A DNA stretch of 64,000 bases from Eubacterium sp. Its GTDB lineage: Bacteria > Bacillota > Clostridia > Peptostreptococcales > Anaerovoracaceae. Below are positions 41,473-49,533 of this stretch, in pieces (position 1 is the stretch's first letter; the number at the start of each line of letters is the position of its first letter). Location: the NCBI GenBank assembly GCA_017533915.1, contig JAFWHX010000020.1:1-64000 (forward strand), in the 5' to 3' direction. Position numbers and translations under genes: made by a program. The notes under the pieces are model-generated. The model saw only the letters and a list, made by a program, of their open reading frames with translations, was not told where the DNA came from and ran no database searches.

Positions 41473-42963
41473 ATGAGCACGGAAGATACGGCTATAAAGA
41501 AGGATACAGTCGCAGCTGTAATTGCTGCGCGCGCTGAGAAGACACCAGATAAGACAGCGATCGTTACGGATGAGTGCACAGTTACTTATCTTGAACTGAA
41601 CAACAGAATAAGATCAGCGGCAAAGTATCTTGCCGCGCGTGGAGTAGGACACGGAAGCCATGTGGTAACGATCGCGGTGCCATGTGTCGATTATGTCGCG
41701 AATATGTACGCTGTACTTGGTCTTGGAGCTGTTCATATACCTGTCGAGAACAGGGCGCCGGAACAGCGCCTTCAGGAGATCGCCGACGCTGTCGATGCTG
41801 ATTTCGTTATTTCAGACAGAGAAGTAGAGGGACACAGCTGGATCGATTCGTCAGCTGTCGACTATACTGATCCGGATTTTCTGTGGGAGCCGGTCCCTGT
41901 ATCAGACGAGTGCTCGGAGATCGTCTTCACGACCGGTACTACCGGTAAGTCAAAGGGAGTCATGCTCGCATCGAGCTGTCTTGATACATACCTGAGCACG
42001 ATGAATGAGACATTCAAGCTTAACGAAGACAGTGTCTTCCTGCTGACGACTCCGCTGAACCACGTCGGAGGAATGCATCGTATCCATCAATGCATGACAT
42101 ACGGTAGTCTGCTCATCATGATGGACGGTATAAGGAACCTGAAAGCATTCTTCAATTACGCGAATGAATATGGCGTGACGCATACATATCTTCCACCGGC
42201 ATCTGTGAAGATGATCATAATGCTCGGAAGAAGAGATCTGGCTAAGCTGGACGGCAAGATCCAGTTCATCTATACTGCGTCAGCACCTTTCCCGGTAGCC
42301 GATATCGAGAAGCTGATAAGCCTCATGCCGCATACTCACCTTCACCAGGGATACGGAAGCAGCGAGACAGGAAGCGTTTGCAACTGCTGCTACAATGCGC
42401 CGGGAGAAAGCGTCGACTGCCTTGGTAAGCCGTATGATTGTGTAGAAGTGATCCTTCAGGATGAGAACGGCAACGAAGTGACTGAGCCATATCATGAGGG
42501 ATTCATCCGGTCTAGAAGCAGGATGAACATGCTCGGATATTATAATGAGCCGGAGCTCACGGAGAAAGTCCTGAAGGACGGCTTTGTTTACAGCAGCGAC
42601 CTTATGTTCTTTGATGACCAGGGCAAGCTCCACTTTGCCGGCCGCGGTGATGACGTGATCAACGTGAGAGGATTCAAGGTCGCGCCGACTGAGGTGGAGA
42701 ATCTGGCACTGAAGTATCCGGGCGTACCGGAATGTATATGCATACCGTACGATGATGGAAAGCTGGGGCGTGTGATCAAGCTTCTGGTCTGCATTGACGA
42801 AAGCAGCTTTGATAAAGAAGGACTTGCGGCGTACCTTGCGGATAATCTGGAGCCTTACAAGATACCAAAGTACATCGAGACCGTGGATGAGATAATCAAA
42901 ACCTCCAACGGAAAGATAAACAGAAGGATGATGATCCAGAAGTTCTCAAATCAGAGTAACTGA
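41473..42963 (+). CDS. AMP-forming acyl/amino-acid ligase (DltA-like, ANL superfamily)
   Basis: The product is 496 aa. The adenylation motifs are clear: A3 FTTGTTGKSKG (residues 152-162), QGYGSSETGSVCN, LMFFDDQGKLHFAGRGDD, VNVRGFKVAPTEVE and the catalytic Lys481 in KTSNGKINRR. It should activate a carboxylic acid with ATP to an acyl-adenylate and pass it to a phosphopantetheine thiol, either CoA or the DltC-like carrier upstream. It differs from true DltA in its pocket region (NHVGGMHRIHQC), so the substrate need not be D-alanine. It is one of three Dlt-like components. Confidence 0.87.
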   Translation: MSTEDTAIKKDTVAAVIAARAEKTPDKTAIVTDECTVTYLELNNRIRSAAKYLAARGVGHGSHVVTIAVPCVDYVANMYAVLGLGAVHIPVENRAPEQRLQEIADAVDADFVISDREVEGHSWIDSSAVDYTDPDFLWEPVPVSDECSEIVFTTGTTGKSKGVMLASSCLDTYLSTMNETFKLNEDSVFLLTTPLNHVGGMHRIHQCMTYGSLLIMMDGIRNLKAFFNYANEYGVTHTYLPPASVKMIIMLGRRDLAKLDGKIQFIYTASAPFPVADIEKLISLMPHTHLHQGYGSSETGSVCNCCYNAPGESVDCLGKPYDCVEVILQDENGNEVTEPYHEGFIRSRSRMNMLGYYNEPELTEKVLKDGFVYSSDLMFFDDQGKLHFAGRGDDVINVRGFKVAPTEVENLALKYPGVPECICIPYDDGKLGRVIKLLVCIDESSFDKEGLAAYLADNLEPYKIPKYIETVDEIIKTSNGKINRRMMIQKFSNQSN

Positions 42964-42986
42964 TCAAAGGCTCTACAGGAGGAACT

Positions 42987-44327
42987 ATGGGACTTACGAC
43001 TGAGCTGGCACAGGATCTGTACCGGATACAGCTGGATGATAGAGACAAGGAGCAGCTGAAGACGCTTATTATCGACTTCTTCGCTGCTTCTTTTGCTGGA
43101 TACAGGCAGAACAGAGTCTTTAACGAGAGAGTCGAAAGGGTGATATACCCGCAGCAGGGAACTGAGGAGAGCTTTGTTTTTCTTCAGGACAGAAAATATC
43201 CAGCGAGGACTGCGGCGTTCATGAACTCTCTCTATGGGCATGGAGCTGAACTGGACGACGGGAATAAGAGAGCAGCCGGACATCCTGGCGTTCATCTGAT
43301 ACCTGCTGTCTTTGCTTTGTCAGATAAGCTGAATAAGAGCGGCGACGATGTGCTGCAGGCGCTAGCTACCGGCTATGAGGCGTTTATCAGGCTGTCATCT
43401 GCCGCCCAGCCGGGGATGGTTGCAAGAGGCTTTCACTCCACAGGCGCTGCCGGAACGCTTGCGTGCGCCGCGGCTTGCGCGAGACTGTACGGACTGGATG
43501 CTCAGGGGATCGAGGATTCGATAGCTCTCGCGACTACGATGACCGGAGGCCTGCTCTCATACGGAGACTCGCGGCCTGCGATCAAGCCGCTCAACCCTGG
43601 AAAAGCCGCAGAGAACGGCATGCTCGCCGCCATGCTCGCTAATGAGGGAGTACAAGGCCCGACAGAAGCGCTGGAGGGACAGAACGGCTGGTTCCATGCT
43701 TTTACGGATGAGGTGTATGAAGATTATCTGAAGGGCAGTGGGCACCTTCTTCTGCATGACTGCTATTTCAAGCTTTACCCATCATGCCGGCACACTCACT
43801 GCGGGATCGATGCAGCCGTAGCTCTGCATGACAGGGTAAAGGCAGGAGATATAGAAAAAGTGAATGTCTATATCTATCCTAACGCCATCAAGCTCGCTGG
43901 CCTGAAGATTCCGAAAGACAAGGATGAGACGAAGTTCTCCATCCCTTATACATTGGCGTGTGCTCTTCTCAACGGCTCATACGGCACGGCCGATATGGAT
44001 CCTCCGAGGCTTTCGGAAGATGTGCTTGATCTTATAAACAAAATCAGCCTGATCTCTGACACATCCATGGAAGACAGGGAGAAGGGGATCCGTGGCACAA
44101 AGGTTGAAGTGATCCTCAAAGACGGACGAAGGGAAGAGGAGACTGTCCTCGTACCGAAAGGAGATCCTGAGAGACCGCTTACAAGAGCAGATATCGTAGA
44201 CAAGCTCATTATCTGTGCGCAGGGTCAGGCAGACGAGAAGACGATCATGAAGCTTGTAGCGTCTATAGAAGCTGCAGGCGGAGCAGGCACTTTTGAGAAT
44301 CCGATGAAGATCCTGAGTGAGAAGTAA
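42987..44327 (+). CDS. MmgE/PrpD family protein
   Basis: The product is 446 aa with AGGAGG at 42977-42982. The family is shown by HGAELDDGNKRAAGHPGVHLIPA, LATGYEAFIRLSSAA, RGFHSTGAAGTLACAAACARLYGL, IKPLNPGKAAENGMLAAMLA and the second-domain KLYPSCRHTHCGIDA. Known members are 2-methylcitrate dehydratase (PrpD), cis-aconitate decarboxylase and iminodisuccinate epimerase. All use tri- or dicarboxylate substrates without an iron-sulfur cluster. No 2-methylcitrate synthase or lyase is adjacent, so propionate catabolism is unlikely. It closes the cluster and could perform the dehydration, decarboxylation or epimerisation that makes the acid. Confidence 0.87.
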   Translation: MGLTTELAQDLYRIQLDDRDKEQLKTLIIDFFAASFAGYRQNRVFNERVERVIYPQQGTEESFVFLQDRKYPARTAAFMNSLYGHGAELDDGNKRAAGHPGVHLIPAVFALSDKLNKSGDDVLQALATGYEAFIRLSSAAQPGMVARGFHSTGAAGTLACAAACARLYGLDAQGIEDSIALATTMTGGLLSYGDSRPAIKPLNPGKAAENGMLAAMLANEGVQGPTEALEGQNGWFHAFTDEVYEDYLKGSGHLLLHDCYFKLYPSCRHTHCGIDAAVALHDRVKAGDIEKVNVYIYPNAIKLAGLKIPKDKDETKFSIPYTLACALLNGSYGTADMDPPRLSEDVLDLINKISLISDTSMEDREKGIRGTKVEVILKDGRREEETVLVPKGDPERPLTRADIVDKLIICAQGQADEKTIMKLVASIEAAGGAGTFENPMKILSEK

Positions 44328-44377
44328 TTGACGAGCTTCAGCGAGAAGTAAATGATGATCCTGAGCGAGAAGTAATT
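44308..44377 (+). repeat. Triplicated gene-end repeat
   Basis: CTGAGTGAGAAGTAATTGA at the stop codon of the MmgE/PrpD gene recurs with small changes (CTTCAGCGAGAAGTAAATGA, CTGAGCGAGAAGTAATTGA), giving three tandem stop-codon segments. Confidence 0.65.
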
Positions 44378-44453
44378 GAAAATATTGTTTGCCTGAGACG
44401 TTTCATTGTGGTATTATAAATAAGTCGGCGGTGGAGACAGTTAAAAGCCGCAT

Positions 44454-44529
<76 letters not shown>

Positions 44530-44535
44530 GACGAT

Positions 44536-44574
44536 AAAAAGCCTGCGGGATGTATATCATACCGCAGGCTTTTT
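44536..44574 (+). terminator. Terminator of tRNA-Pro
   Basis: AAAAAGCCTGCGG pairs with CCGCAGGCTTTTT. Confidence 0.92.
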
Positions 44575-44577
44575 CAT

Positions 44578-44769
44578 TGGCCATCATTTCAAGGAAAAAG
44601 TAGGAGCAAGCTCCTACCAAAATGCGGTTTTTACTCCTACCAAAACACCTTATCTATGAAAAAGCAGGTGTTTTTTTCGCCGTCATTTCGGGGAAATAGT
44701 AGGAGCTTGCTCCTACTTTAGCATATGTGATCCCCGCCAAAACAGGCTTATAGGACAAAACGTGTAGGT
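44578..44769 (+). repeat. Second copy of the intergenic repeat family
   Basis: One partial (44578-44643) and one full (44644-44742) unit contain the GTAGGAGCAAGCTCCTAC palindrome and the ACACCTT-CAGGTGT hairpin seen at 3790-3988. They are followed by TATAGGACAAAACGTGTAGG at 44749-44768. The units lie upstream of the end motif here, the opposite arrangement to 3712-4080. Confidence 0.65.
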
Positions 44770-44951
44770 GAAACACTTTTTAAGTGCTGAAATCTTAATG
44801 AAAGTACTCGTTATATCTCCAGTCTGATTAATAAAACTGACAATTGGTCGTTTTTATACAACAAATCTTTGGTAATTGTGAAGATTTTGTGATAAAATAA
44901 ATATGTATCGTGTACTATCATACACAAAAAGAAAAGAAAGGACGTGGTGAC

Positions 44952-45893
44952 TTGCTGATCTACATTATAAAACGATTGGCAGCAGCAGTAGCGACGATAC
45001 TGCTGATAATGACTATAACTTTTATCCTGATGAATACCGTACCTGGAAGCCCGTTCCTGACTGAGAAGTCAACACCGGAACAGATAGAGCTGGCCAATAA
45101 AAAATACGGCCTGGACAAGCCGCTTCCTGTACAGCTGAAGAATTACATCGTTAACTATCTGCATGGAGATCTGGGCGTTTCACTGAAGATGCAGGAAGGG
45201 ACACCTGTAAAGGACATACTTTTCAAACAGGGGAAATTCCAGCTTTCTATAAAGCTTGGTCTCTGGTCTGTACTTATCGCGGTGCTTTTTGGAATACCGC
45301 TTGGATGTATCGCTGCATATAAGCGAGGTACCTGGGTAGACGGCCTGCTCAGGGTAATGACTACTGTCGGCGTCGCCATACCGACATTTGTGCTCGCGGC
45401 GACTCTGCTCATAGTTTTTGCAGTAAAGCTGCACTGGCTGCCGACTCTTTCAGGAAGTCTCAAAAGCTGGCAGGCATATATACTGCCGGTCATTTCGCTG
45501 TCATTCTATGACATTTGTTATATCGCCAAGCTTACAAGGACATCGATGCTCGACGCGATAAACCAGGACTACATCCGTACAGCAAGAGCAAAGGGCGTCA
45601 AGAACAGATGGATCGTTCTTAAGCATGCTCTCAGGAACTCGCTGATCCCGGTCATTACATTCCTGGGACCTCTGATCGCGTTCATCATCACAGGTTCATT
45701 CGTCGTGGAGACTACATTCTCCATTCCTGGACTTGGTAAATATTTTGTTGAAAGCGTTATCAACCGCGACTATCCGATTATCATGGCGACTACAGTAGTA
45801 GTATCTATTCTGGTAATCGTGATGAATCTGGTCGTGGATCTGGCGTATAAGATAGTAGACCCGAGAATCACTCTCAGCTCTACAGACGATTAA
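44952..45893 (+). CDS. oppB: Oligopeptide ABC transporter permease OppB
   Basis: TTG 44952 with AGAAAGGA nine bases upstream fits best. ATG 44910 lies too near a TAAAAT promoter element and has no ribosome binding site. The 313-aa permease starts IYIIKRLAAAVATILLI, has MNTVPGSPF after helix 1, and carries the EAA-like loop IRTARAKGVKNRWIVLKHALRNSLIPV that contacts the ATPases. Six membrane helices are expected. It is first in an oppBCDF-A operon importing peptides. Confidence 0.93.
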   Translation: MLIYIIKRLAAAVATILLIMTITFILMNTVPGSPFLTEKSTPEQIELANKKYGLDKPLPVQLKNYIVNYLHGDLGVSLKMQEGTPVKDILFKQGKFQLSIKLGLWSVLIAVLFGIPLGCIAAYKRGTWVDGLLRVMTTVGVAIPTFVLAATLLIVFAVKLHWLPTLSGSLKSWQAYILPVISLSFYDICYIAKLTRTSMLDAINQDYIRTARAKGVKNRWIVLKHALRNSLIPVITFLGPLIAFIITGSFVVETTFSIPGLGKYFVESVINRDYPIIMATTVVVSILVIVMNLVVDLAYKIVDPRITLSSTDD

Positions 45894-45904
45894 GGAGGGG
45901 ACAA

Positions 45905-47260
45905 ATGAAACAGGCATTTAAAGAATTCATCCCGTTCCAGGTGGACCCTGATAAAGTCTGGGCTGACTACGACATCAATGAATCCGATTTTTCACCAGCG
46001 ACCAGCGAAGAAAAAGAGAGCATGGTGGAACTCAGGAAAAGTGTTTCATACTGGAGAGACGCCGCAAGGAGATTCAAGAAAAACACTGTTTCCATGGTCG
46101 CTCTTTTCGTGTTCCTTGTGATCCTGTTCTTCGCATTCGCGGGGCCGAGCTTCATTCCGTATGACTATGCGAAGCAGTACAGAGGATCGCAGAAACTGGG
46201 CCCGATGGAATATTCCAAGCAGGAGGAGATGATCCGGAGCATCGAGGATGATGTAGACTGCATGTACGCTACAGCGCTGCAGCCGGGATCAAAGCCTTCA
46301 CTTGATCCGGGTGATTACTATTTCAAGTTCAAGGGAAAGGCATACTGCTTCAATCTTGAAAAGAAGCTTACTGATTCCGTCATAGCACTCAAGGGCAGCG
46401 ATCTCTTCACCGTTATGAACAATCATATCCAGAACGGGGATATCAAAAGATCTACACCTCTTGATTACACGAATGAAGTGAAAGACGGCGCCAAAGAGAT
46501 CGAGGTAGTTACCAGCGTATTCCCGCACGTGGTCGGGACTGACTCGCAGGGACGCGACATCCTCGCAAGGACGATGTACGGCTCAAGAGTATCGATCATC
46601 ATCGGTATCGTAGCAGCTCTTATCGTACTGATTATAGGTTCTATCTACGGAGCTGTATCAGGACTCTGCGGAGGTCCTGTAGATTTCGTCATGATGAGGA
46701 TAGTCGAGCTCATATATTCGATACCGGAAGTCCTTATCGTACTTCTTCTTCAGGTAGTTCTGAAGGATCCGCTGCAGGCATGGTTCGACTCGTCAGATTC
46801 ACTTCTGGCGAATGCTCTCTCGACACTGGGAGCAGGAATAGTGAGTATCTTCATTACATTTGCCGTGCTCTACTGGGTGACTATGGCACGTATAGTCCGC
46901 GGCCAGGTGCTCATGCTGAAGAAGCAGGAATTCGTAACTGCGGCCACAGCGCTCGGCGCTTCAAACGGAAGGATTATCAGAAGACATCTCCTGCCGAACT
47001 GCGTAGGACAGCTCGTTATCACGACGTGCCTGCAGATCCCGTCGGCGATATTCCTTGAATCGTTCCTGTCATTCCTGGGACTCGGAGTTTCAGCTCCGAT
47101 GGCTTCACTCGGATCGCTTTGCTCTGACGCGCTTGGAACGATCACCATCTTCCCGTACAGACTGCTGTTCCCGGGAATTATACTTACTATAATTGTTCTG
47201 TCCCTTAACCTTGTAGGAGACGGACTGAGAGACGCACTCGACCCGCGTCTTAAGAAGTAG
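45905..47260 (+). CDS. oppC: Oligopeptide ABC transporter permease OppC, with large extracytoplasmic insert
   Basis: AAGGAGG (45892-45898) precedes ATG 45905. At 451 aa it is about 130-150 residues longer than common OppC. After the first helix (about 60-82) an inserted domain of about 120 residues precedes the conserved HVVGTDSQGRDILARTMYGSRVS region. The EAA loop reads VTAATALGASNGRIIRRHLLPNC, and the C-terminus ends LVGDGLRDALDPRL. The insert probably faces outside and could interact with the binding protein. Similar insertions occur in Firmicute OppC proteins. Confidence 0.92.
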   Translation: MKQAFKEFIPFQVDPDKVWADYDINESDFSPATSEEKESMVELRKSVSYWRDAARRFKKNTVSMVALFVFLVILFFAFAGPSFIPYDYAKQYRGSQKLGPMEYSKQEEMIRSIEDDVDCMYATALQPGSKPSLDPGDYYFKFKGKAYCFNLEKKLTDSVIALKGSDLFTVMNNHIQNGDIKRSTPLDYTNEVKDGAKEIEVVTSVFPHVVGTDSQGRDILARTMYGSRVSIIIGIVAALIVLIIGSIYGAVSGLCGGPVDFVMMRIVELIYSIPEVLIVLLLQVVLKDPLQAWFDSSDSLLANALSTLGAGIVSIFITFAVLYWVTMARIVRGQVLMLKKQEFVTAATALGASNGRIIRRHLLPNCVGQLVITTCLQIPSAIFLESFLSFLGLGVSAPMASLGSLCSDALGTITIFPYRLLFPGIILTIIVLSLNLVGDGLRDALDPRLKK

Positions 47261-47269
47261 GGAGGCAGA

Positions 47270-48403
47270 ATGATGGCAGAAGAAAAGAAACCTTTACTTG
47301 AGATAAAAGACCTTAAAGTATCATTCTTCACTCCGGCAGGAGAAGTTAAAGCCGTAGACGGCATCAGCTATACCCTGAATGAAGATGAAGTAATGGGCAT
47401 AGTAGGCGAGTCCGGATCAGGGAAGTCAGTTGAGGCTTACTCGATCATGGGACTCAACCAGAGCCCGGGTAAAGTCATAGGCGGATCTATAACGTTCGAC
47501 GGCGAAGACATCCTCTCATATAATGAAGAGCAGATGAGAAATTTCAGAGGGAACAAGGTAAGCATAATCTTCCAGAACCCTATGACGTGCCTGAATCCGG
47601 TATACACTATCGGAGACCAGCTTATGGAGGCTCTCACCTGCCACGACAAGAATTATCCGAAAGATAAAGCAAGGGCAAAAGCTATAGAGATGCTCAAACT
47701 CGTAGGCATCAACAACCCGGAAAAGCGTATGGAGCAGTATCCGCATGAGCACTCAGGCGGCATGCGCCAGCGTGCAATGATAGCGATGGCACTTATCTGT
47801 GAACCGAAGCTTCTGATCGCTGATGAGCCTACGACAGCCCTTGACGTTACGATACAGGCACAGATCCTGGACCTCATGAAGAGTCTTCAGAAGAAGAAGC
47901 ATACTGCTATAATCTTCATAACGCACAACCTTGGCGTAGTAGCTGAGATGTGTGATAAGGTCTCCGTTATGTACGCCGGCAAGATAGTAGAGCAGGGTAC
48001 TATAAACGATATATTCTATAAGCCTGCTCACCCATACACTTTGGGACTTCTGGAGTCTATGCCGAGACTTGACGCGAGCGATCACGAAAGACTTATCCCG
48101 ATCGAGGGAACTCCGGTAGACCTTCTGAATCCGCCGGCTGGATGTCATTTCGGTCCGAGATGCAAGCACTGCATGAAGATATGCCTGTCAAAACAGCCGC
48201 CTTACGCGGATCTTGGAGACGGACACATATCAGCATGCTGGCTGCACTTCATGGGAAAGGGCGGCGTAAACAAAGTTGCCGGTGAGGATGCTGAGCCTGT
48301 CCAGAAGGCCGAATCCGATAAAGAAGACAGTAAAGAAGCCGGCAGTGAAACAGTGAATGATGAAGCCCAGATGAAAGAAAATAAACAGGAGGTAAGTGAA
48401 TAA
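47270..48403 (+). CDS. oppD: Oligopeptide ABC transporter ATPase OppD
   Basis: The product is 377 aa. It has Walker [11 protein letters not shown]-loop [16 protein letters not shown], signature [15 protein letters not shown], Walker [15 protein letters not shown] and the switch HNLGVV. The oligopeptide C-terminal domain has Cys residues ([17 protein letters not shown]) that in OppD relatives bind a 4Fe-4S cluster. An acidic tail of about 45 residues (Glu/Asp/Lys-rich) follows and is unusual. It ends by overlapping oppF by one base (TAATG). Confidence 0.94.
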   Translation: MMAEEKKPLLEIKDLKVSFFTPAGEVKAVDGISYTLNEDEVMGIVGESGSGKSVEAYSIMGLNQSPGKVIGGSITFDGEDILSYNEEQMRNFRGNKVSIIFQNPMTCLNPVYTIGDQLMEALTCHDKNYPKDKARAKAIEMLKLVGINNPEKRMEQYPHEHSGGMRQRAMIAMALICEPKLLIADEPTTALDVTIQAQILDLMKSLQKKKHTAIIFITHNLGVVAEMCDKVSVMYAGKIVEQGTINDIFYKPAHPYTLGLLESMPRLDASDHERLIPIEGTPVDLLNPPAGCHFGPRCKHCMKICLSKQPPYADLGDGHISACWLHFMGKGGVNKVAGEDAEPVQKAESDKEDSKEAGSETVNDEAQMKENKQEVSE

Positions 48404-49395
48404 TGGCAGAACAGACTAAACTCCTGGAAATAAAAGACTTAAAGAAGCACTTCACAGTCAAGAAATCCGGATTTGGCAGCAAGCAGACTGTAAAAGCCGT
48501 GGACGGCGTTTCGCTTGATATATACAAAGGCGAGACTCTCGGACTGGTAGGCGAATCAGGATGCGGAAAGACTACTTTCGGGCGTACTGTTATAAGGCTG
48601 CACGAGCCGACGTCGGGATCGATAACGTTTGACGGCCATACGATCTATGACTCGGAAAAGAAGATAGCAGAGAACATGCTTCCATACAGGCGCAAGATGC
48701 AGATCATCTTCCAGGATCCATCTGCGTCGCTGGATCCCCGTATGACTGTAGGTGAGATAGTAGGAGAGGCGCTGGACATCCATAAGCTCTATCAGGGGAA
48801 AGAAGCAAGGACTGCGAGAATAGAAGAGCTTCTTGAATCTGTAGGTCTGAATTCAGAGCATTCGAACCGTTTCCCTCACGAGTTCTCAGGAGGGCAGCAG
48901 CAGAGGATCGGTATCGCAAGAGCACTTGCAGTAGAGCCTGAATTCATCGTATGCGACGAGCCTATATCTGCGCTGGACGTATCGATACAGTCACAGGTAG
49001 TAAATATGCTGGAAGATCTCCAGGAGCAGCTGGGACTGACGTATCTTTTCATAGCGCATGATATTTCCGTAGTACGTCATATCTCAAACAGGATCGGGGT
49101 CATGTATCTCGGTAATCTGGTGGAGCTGGCTGATTCTTACGAGCTGTATTCAAATCCGCTGCATCCTTATACAAAGACGTTGATGAGCGCGGTGCCTATC
49201 CCGGATCCTGATGTGACGCGCGCAAGGAAAAGGCTTCTTCTCGAAGGAGATATACCAAGTCCGATAAATCCGCCTTCAGGATGCAAGTTCCATACAAGAT
49301 GCCCGTTCGCGACAGAGCGGTGTAAAGAAGAGACGCCCGTATTCAAGGAATACGGAAGCGGCCACTTCGCGGCATGCCATCTGCTGGAGAAATAG
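48403..49395 (+). CDS. oppF: Oligopeptide ABC transporter ATPase OppF
   Basis: The product is 330 aa. It has Walker [31 protein letters not shown], signature [15 protein letters not shown], Walker [15 protein letters not shown] and [11 protein letters not shown]. The C-terminal domain holds [11 protein letters not shown] with the cluster-type Cys pair. It forms the heterodimeric motor with OppD. The downstream gap before oppA contains three inverted repeats, suggesting that oppA is expressed at a different level. Confidence 0.94.
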   Translation: MAEQTKLLEIKDLKKHFTVKKSGFGSKQTVKAVDGVSLDIYKGETLGLVGESGCGKTTFGRTVIRLHEPTSGSITFDGHTIYDSEKKIAENMLPYRRKMQIIFQDPSASLDPRMTVGEIVGEALDIHKLYQGKEARTARIEELLESVGLNSEHSNRFPHEFSGGQQQRIGIARALAVEPEFIVCDEPISALDVSIQSQVVNMLEDLQEQLGLTYLFIAHDISVVRHISNRIGVMYLGNLVELADSYELYSNPLHPYTKTLMSAVPIPDPDVTRARKRLLLEGDIPSPINPPSGCKFHTRCPFATERCKEETPVFKEYGSGHFAACHLLEK

Positions 49396-49438
49396 CTCAG
49401 GAAGATTTTGATCCTGCATTCGGCATCTGGCGGATAGA

Positions 49439-49519
49439 GACCGCGTGTGCGGTCAATAAATGAAGTTATTTATGTAACAAGGGTTACTAAATAAATAATG
49501 TTTTCAGAATAACTGAAAA
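49439..49519 (+). promoter_or_regulatory. Cluster of inverted repeats between oppF and oppA
   Basis: GACCGC-GTGT-GCGGTC (49439-49454), GTAAC-AAGG-GTTAC (49474-49487) and TTTTCAG-AATAA-CTGAAAA (49501-49519) are each perfect. The last abuts the oppA ribosome binding site GGAGG (49521-49525) and resembles half of a CodY-type AT-rich palindrome. Confidence 0.5.
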
Positions 49520-49533
49520 AGGAGGAAAAGATT

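Noticed and set aside
37870..42963. Authentic D-alanylation (dltABCD) operon
   Set aside because: The gene order is carrier-MBOAT-chimera-ligase, the ligase pocket differs from DltA, and no DltD or DltX is present. Described as Dlt-like only.
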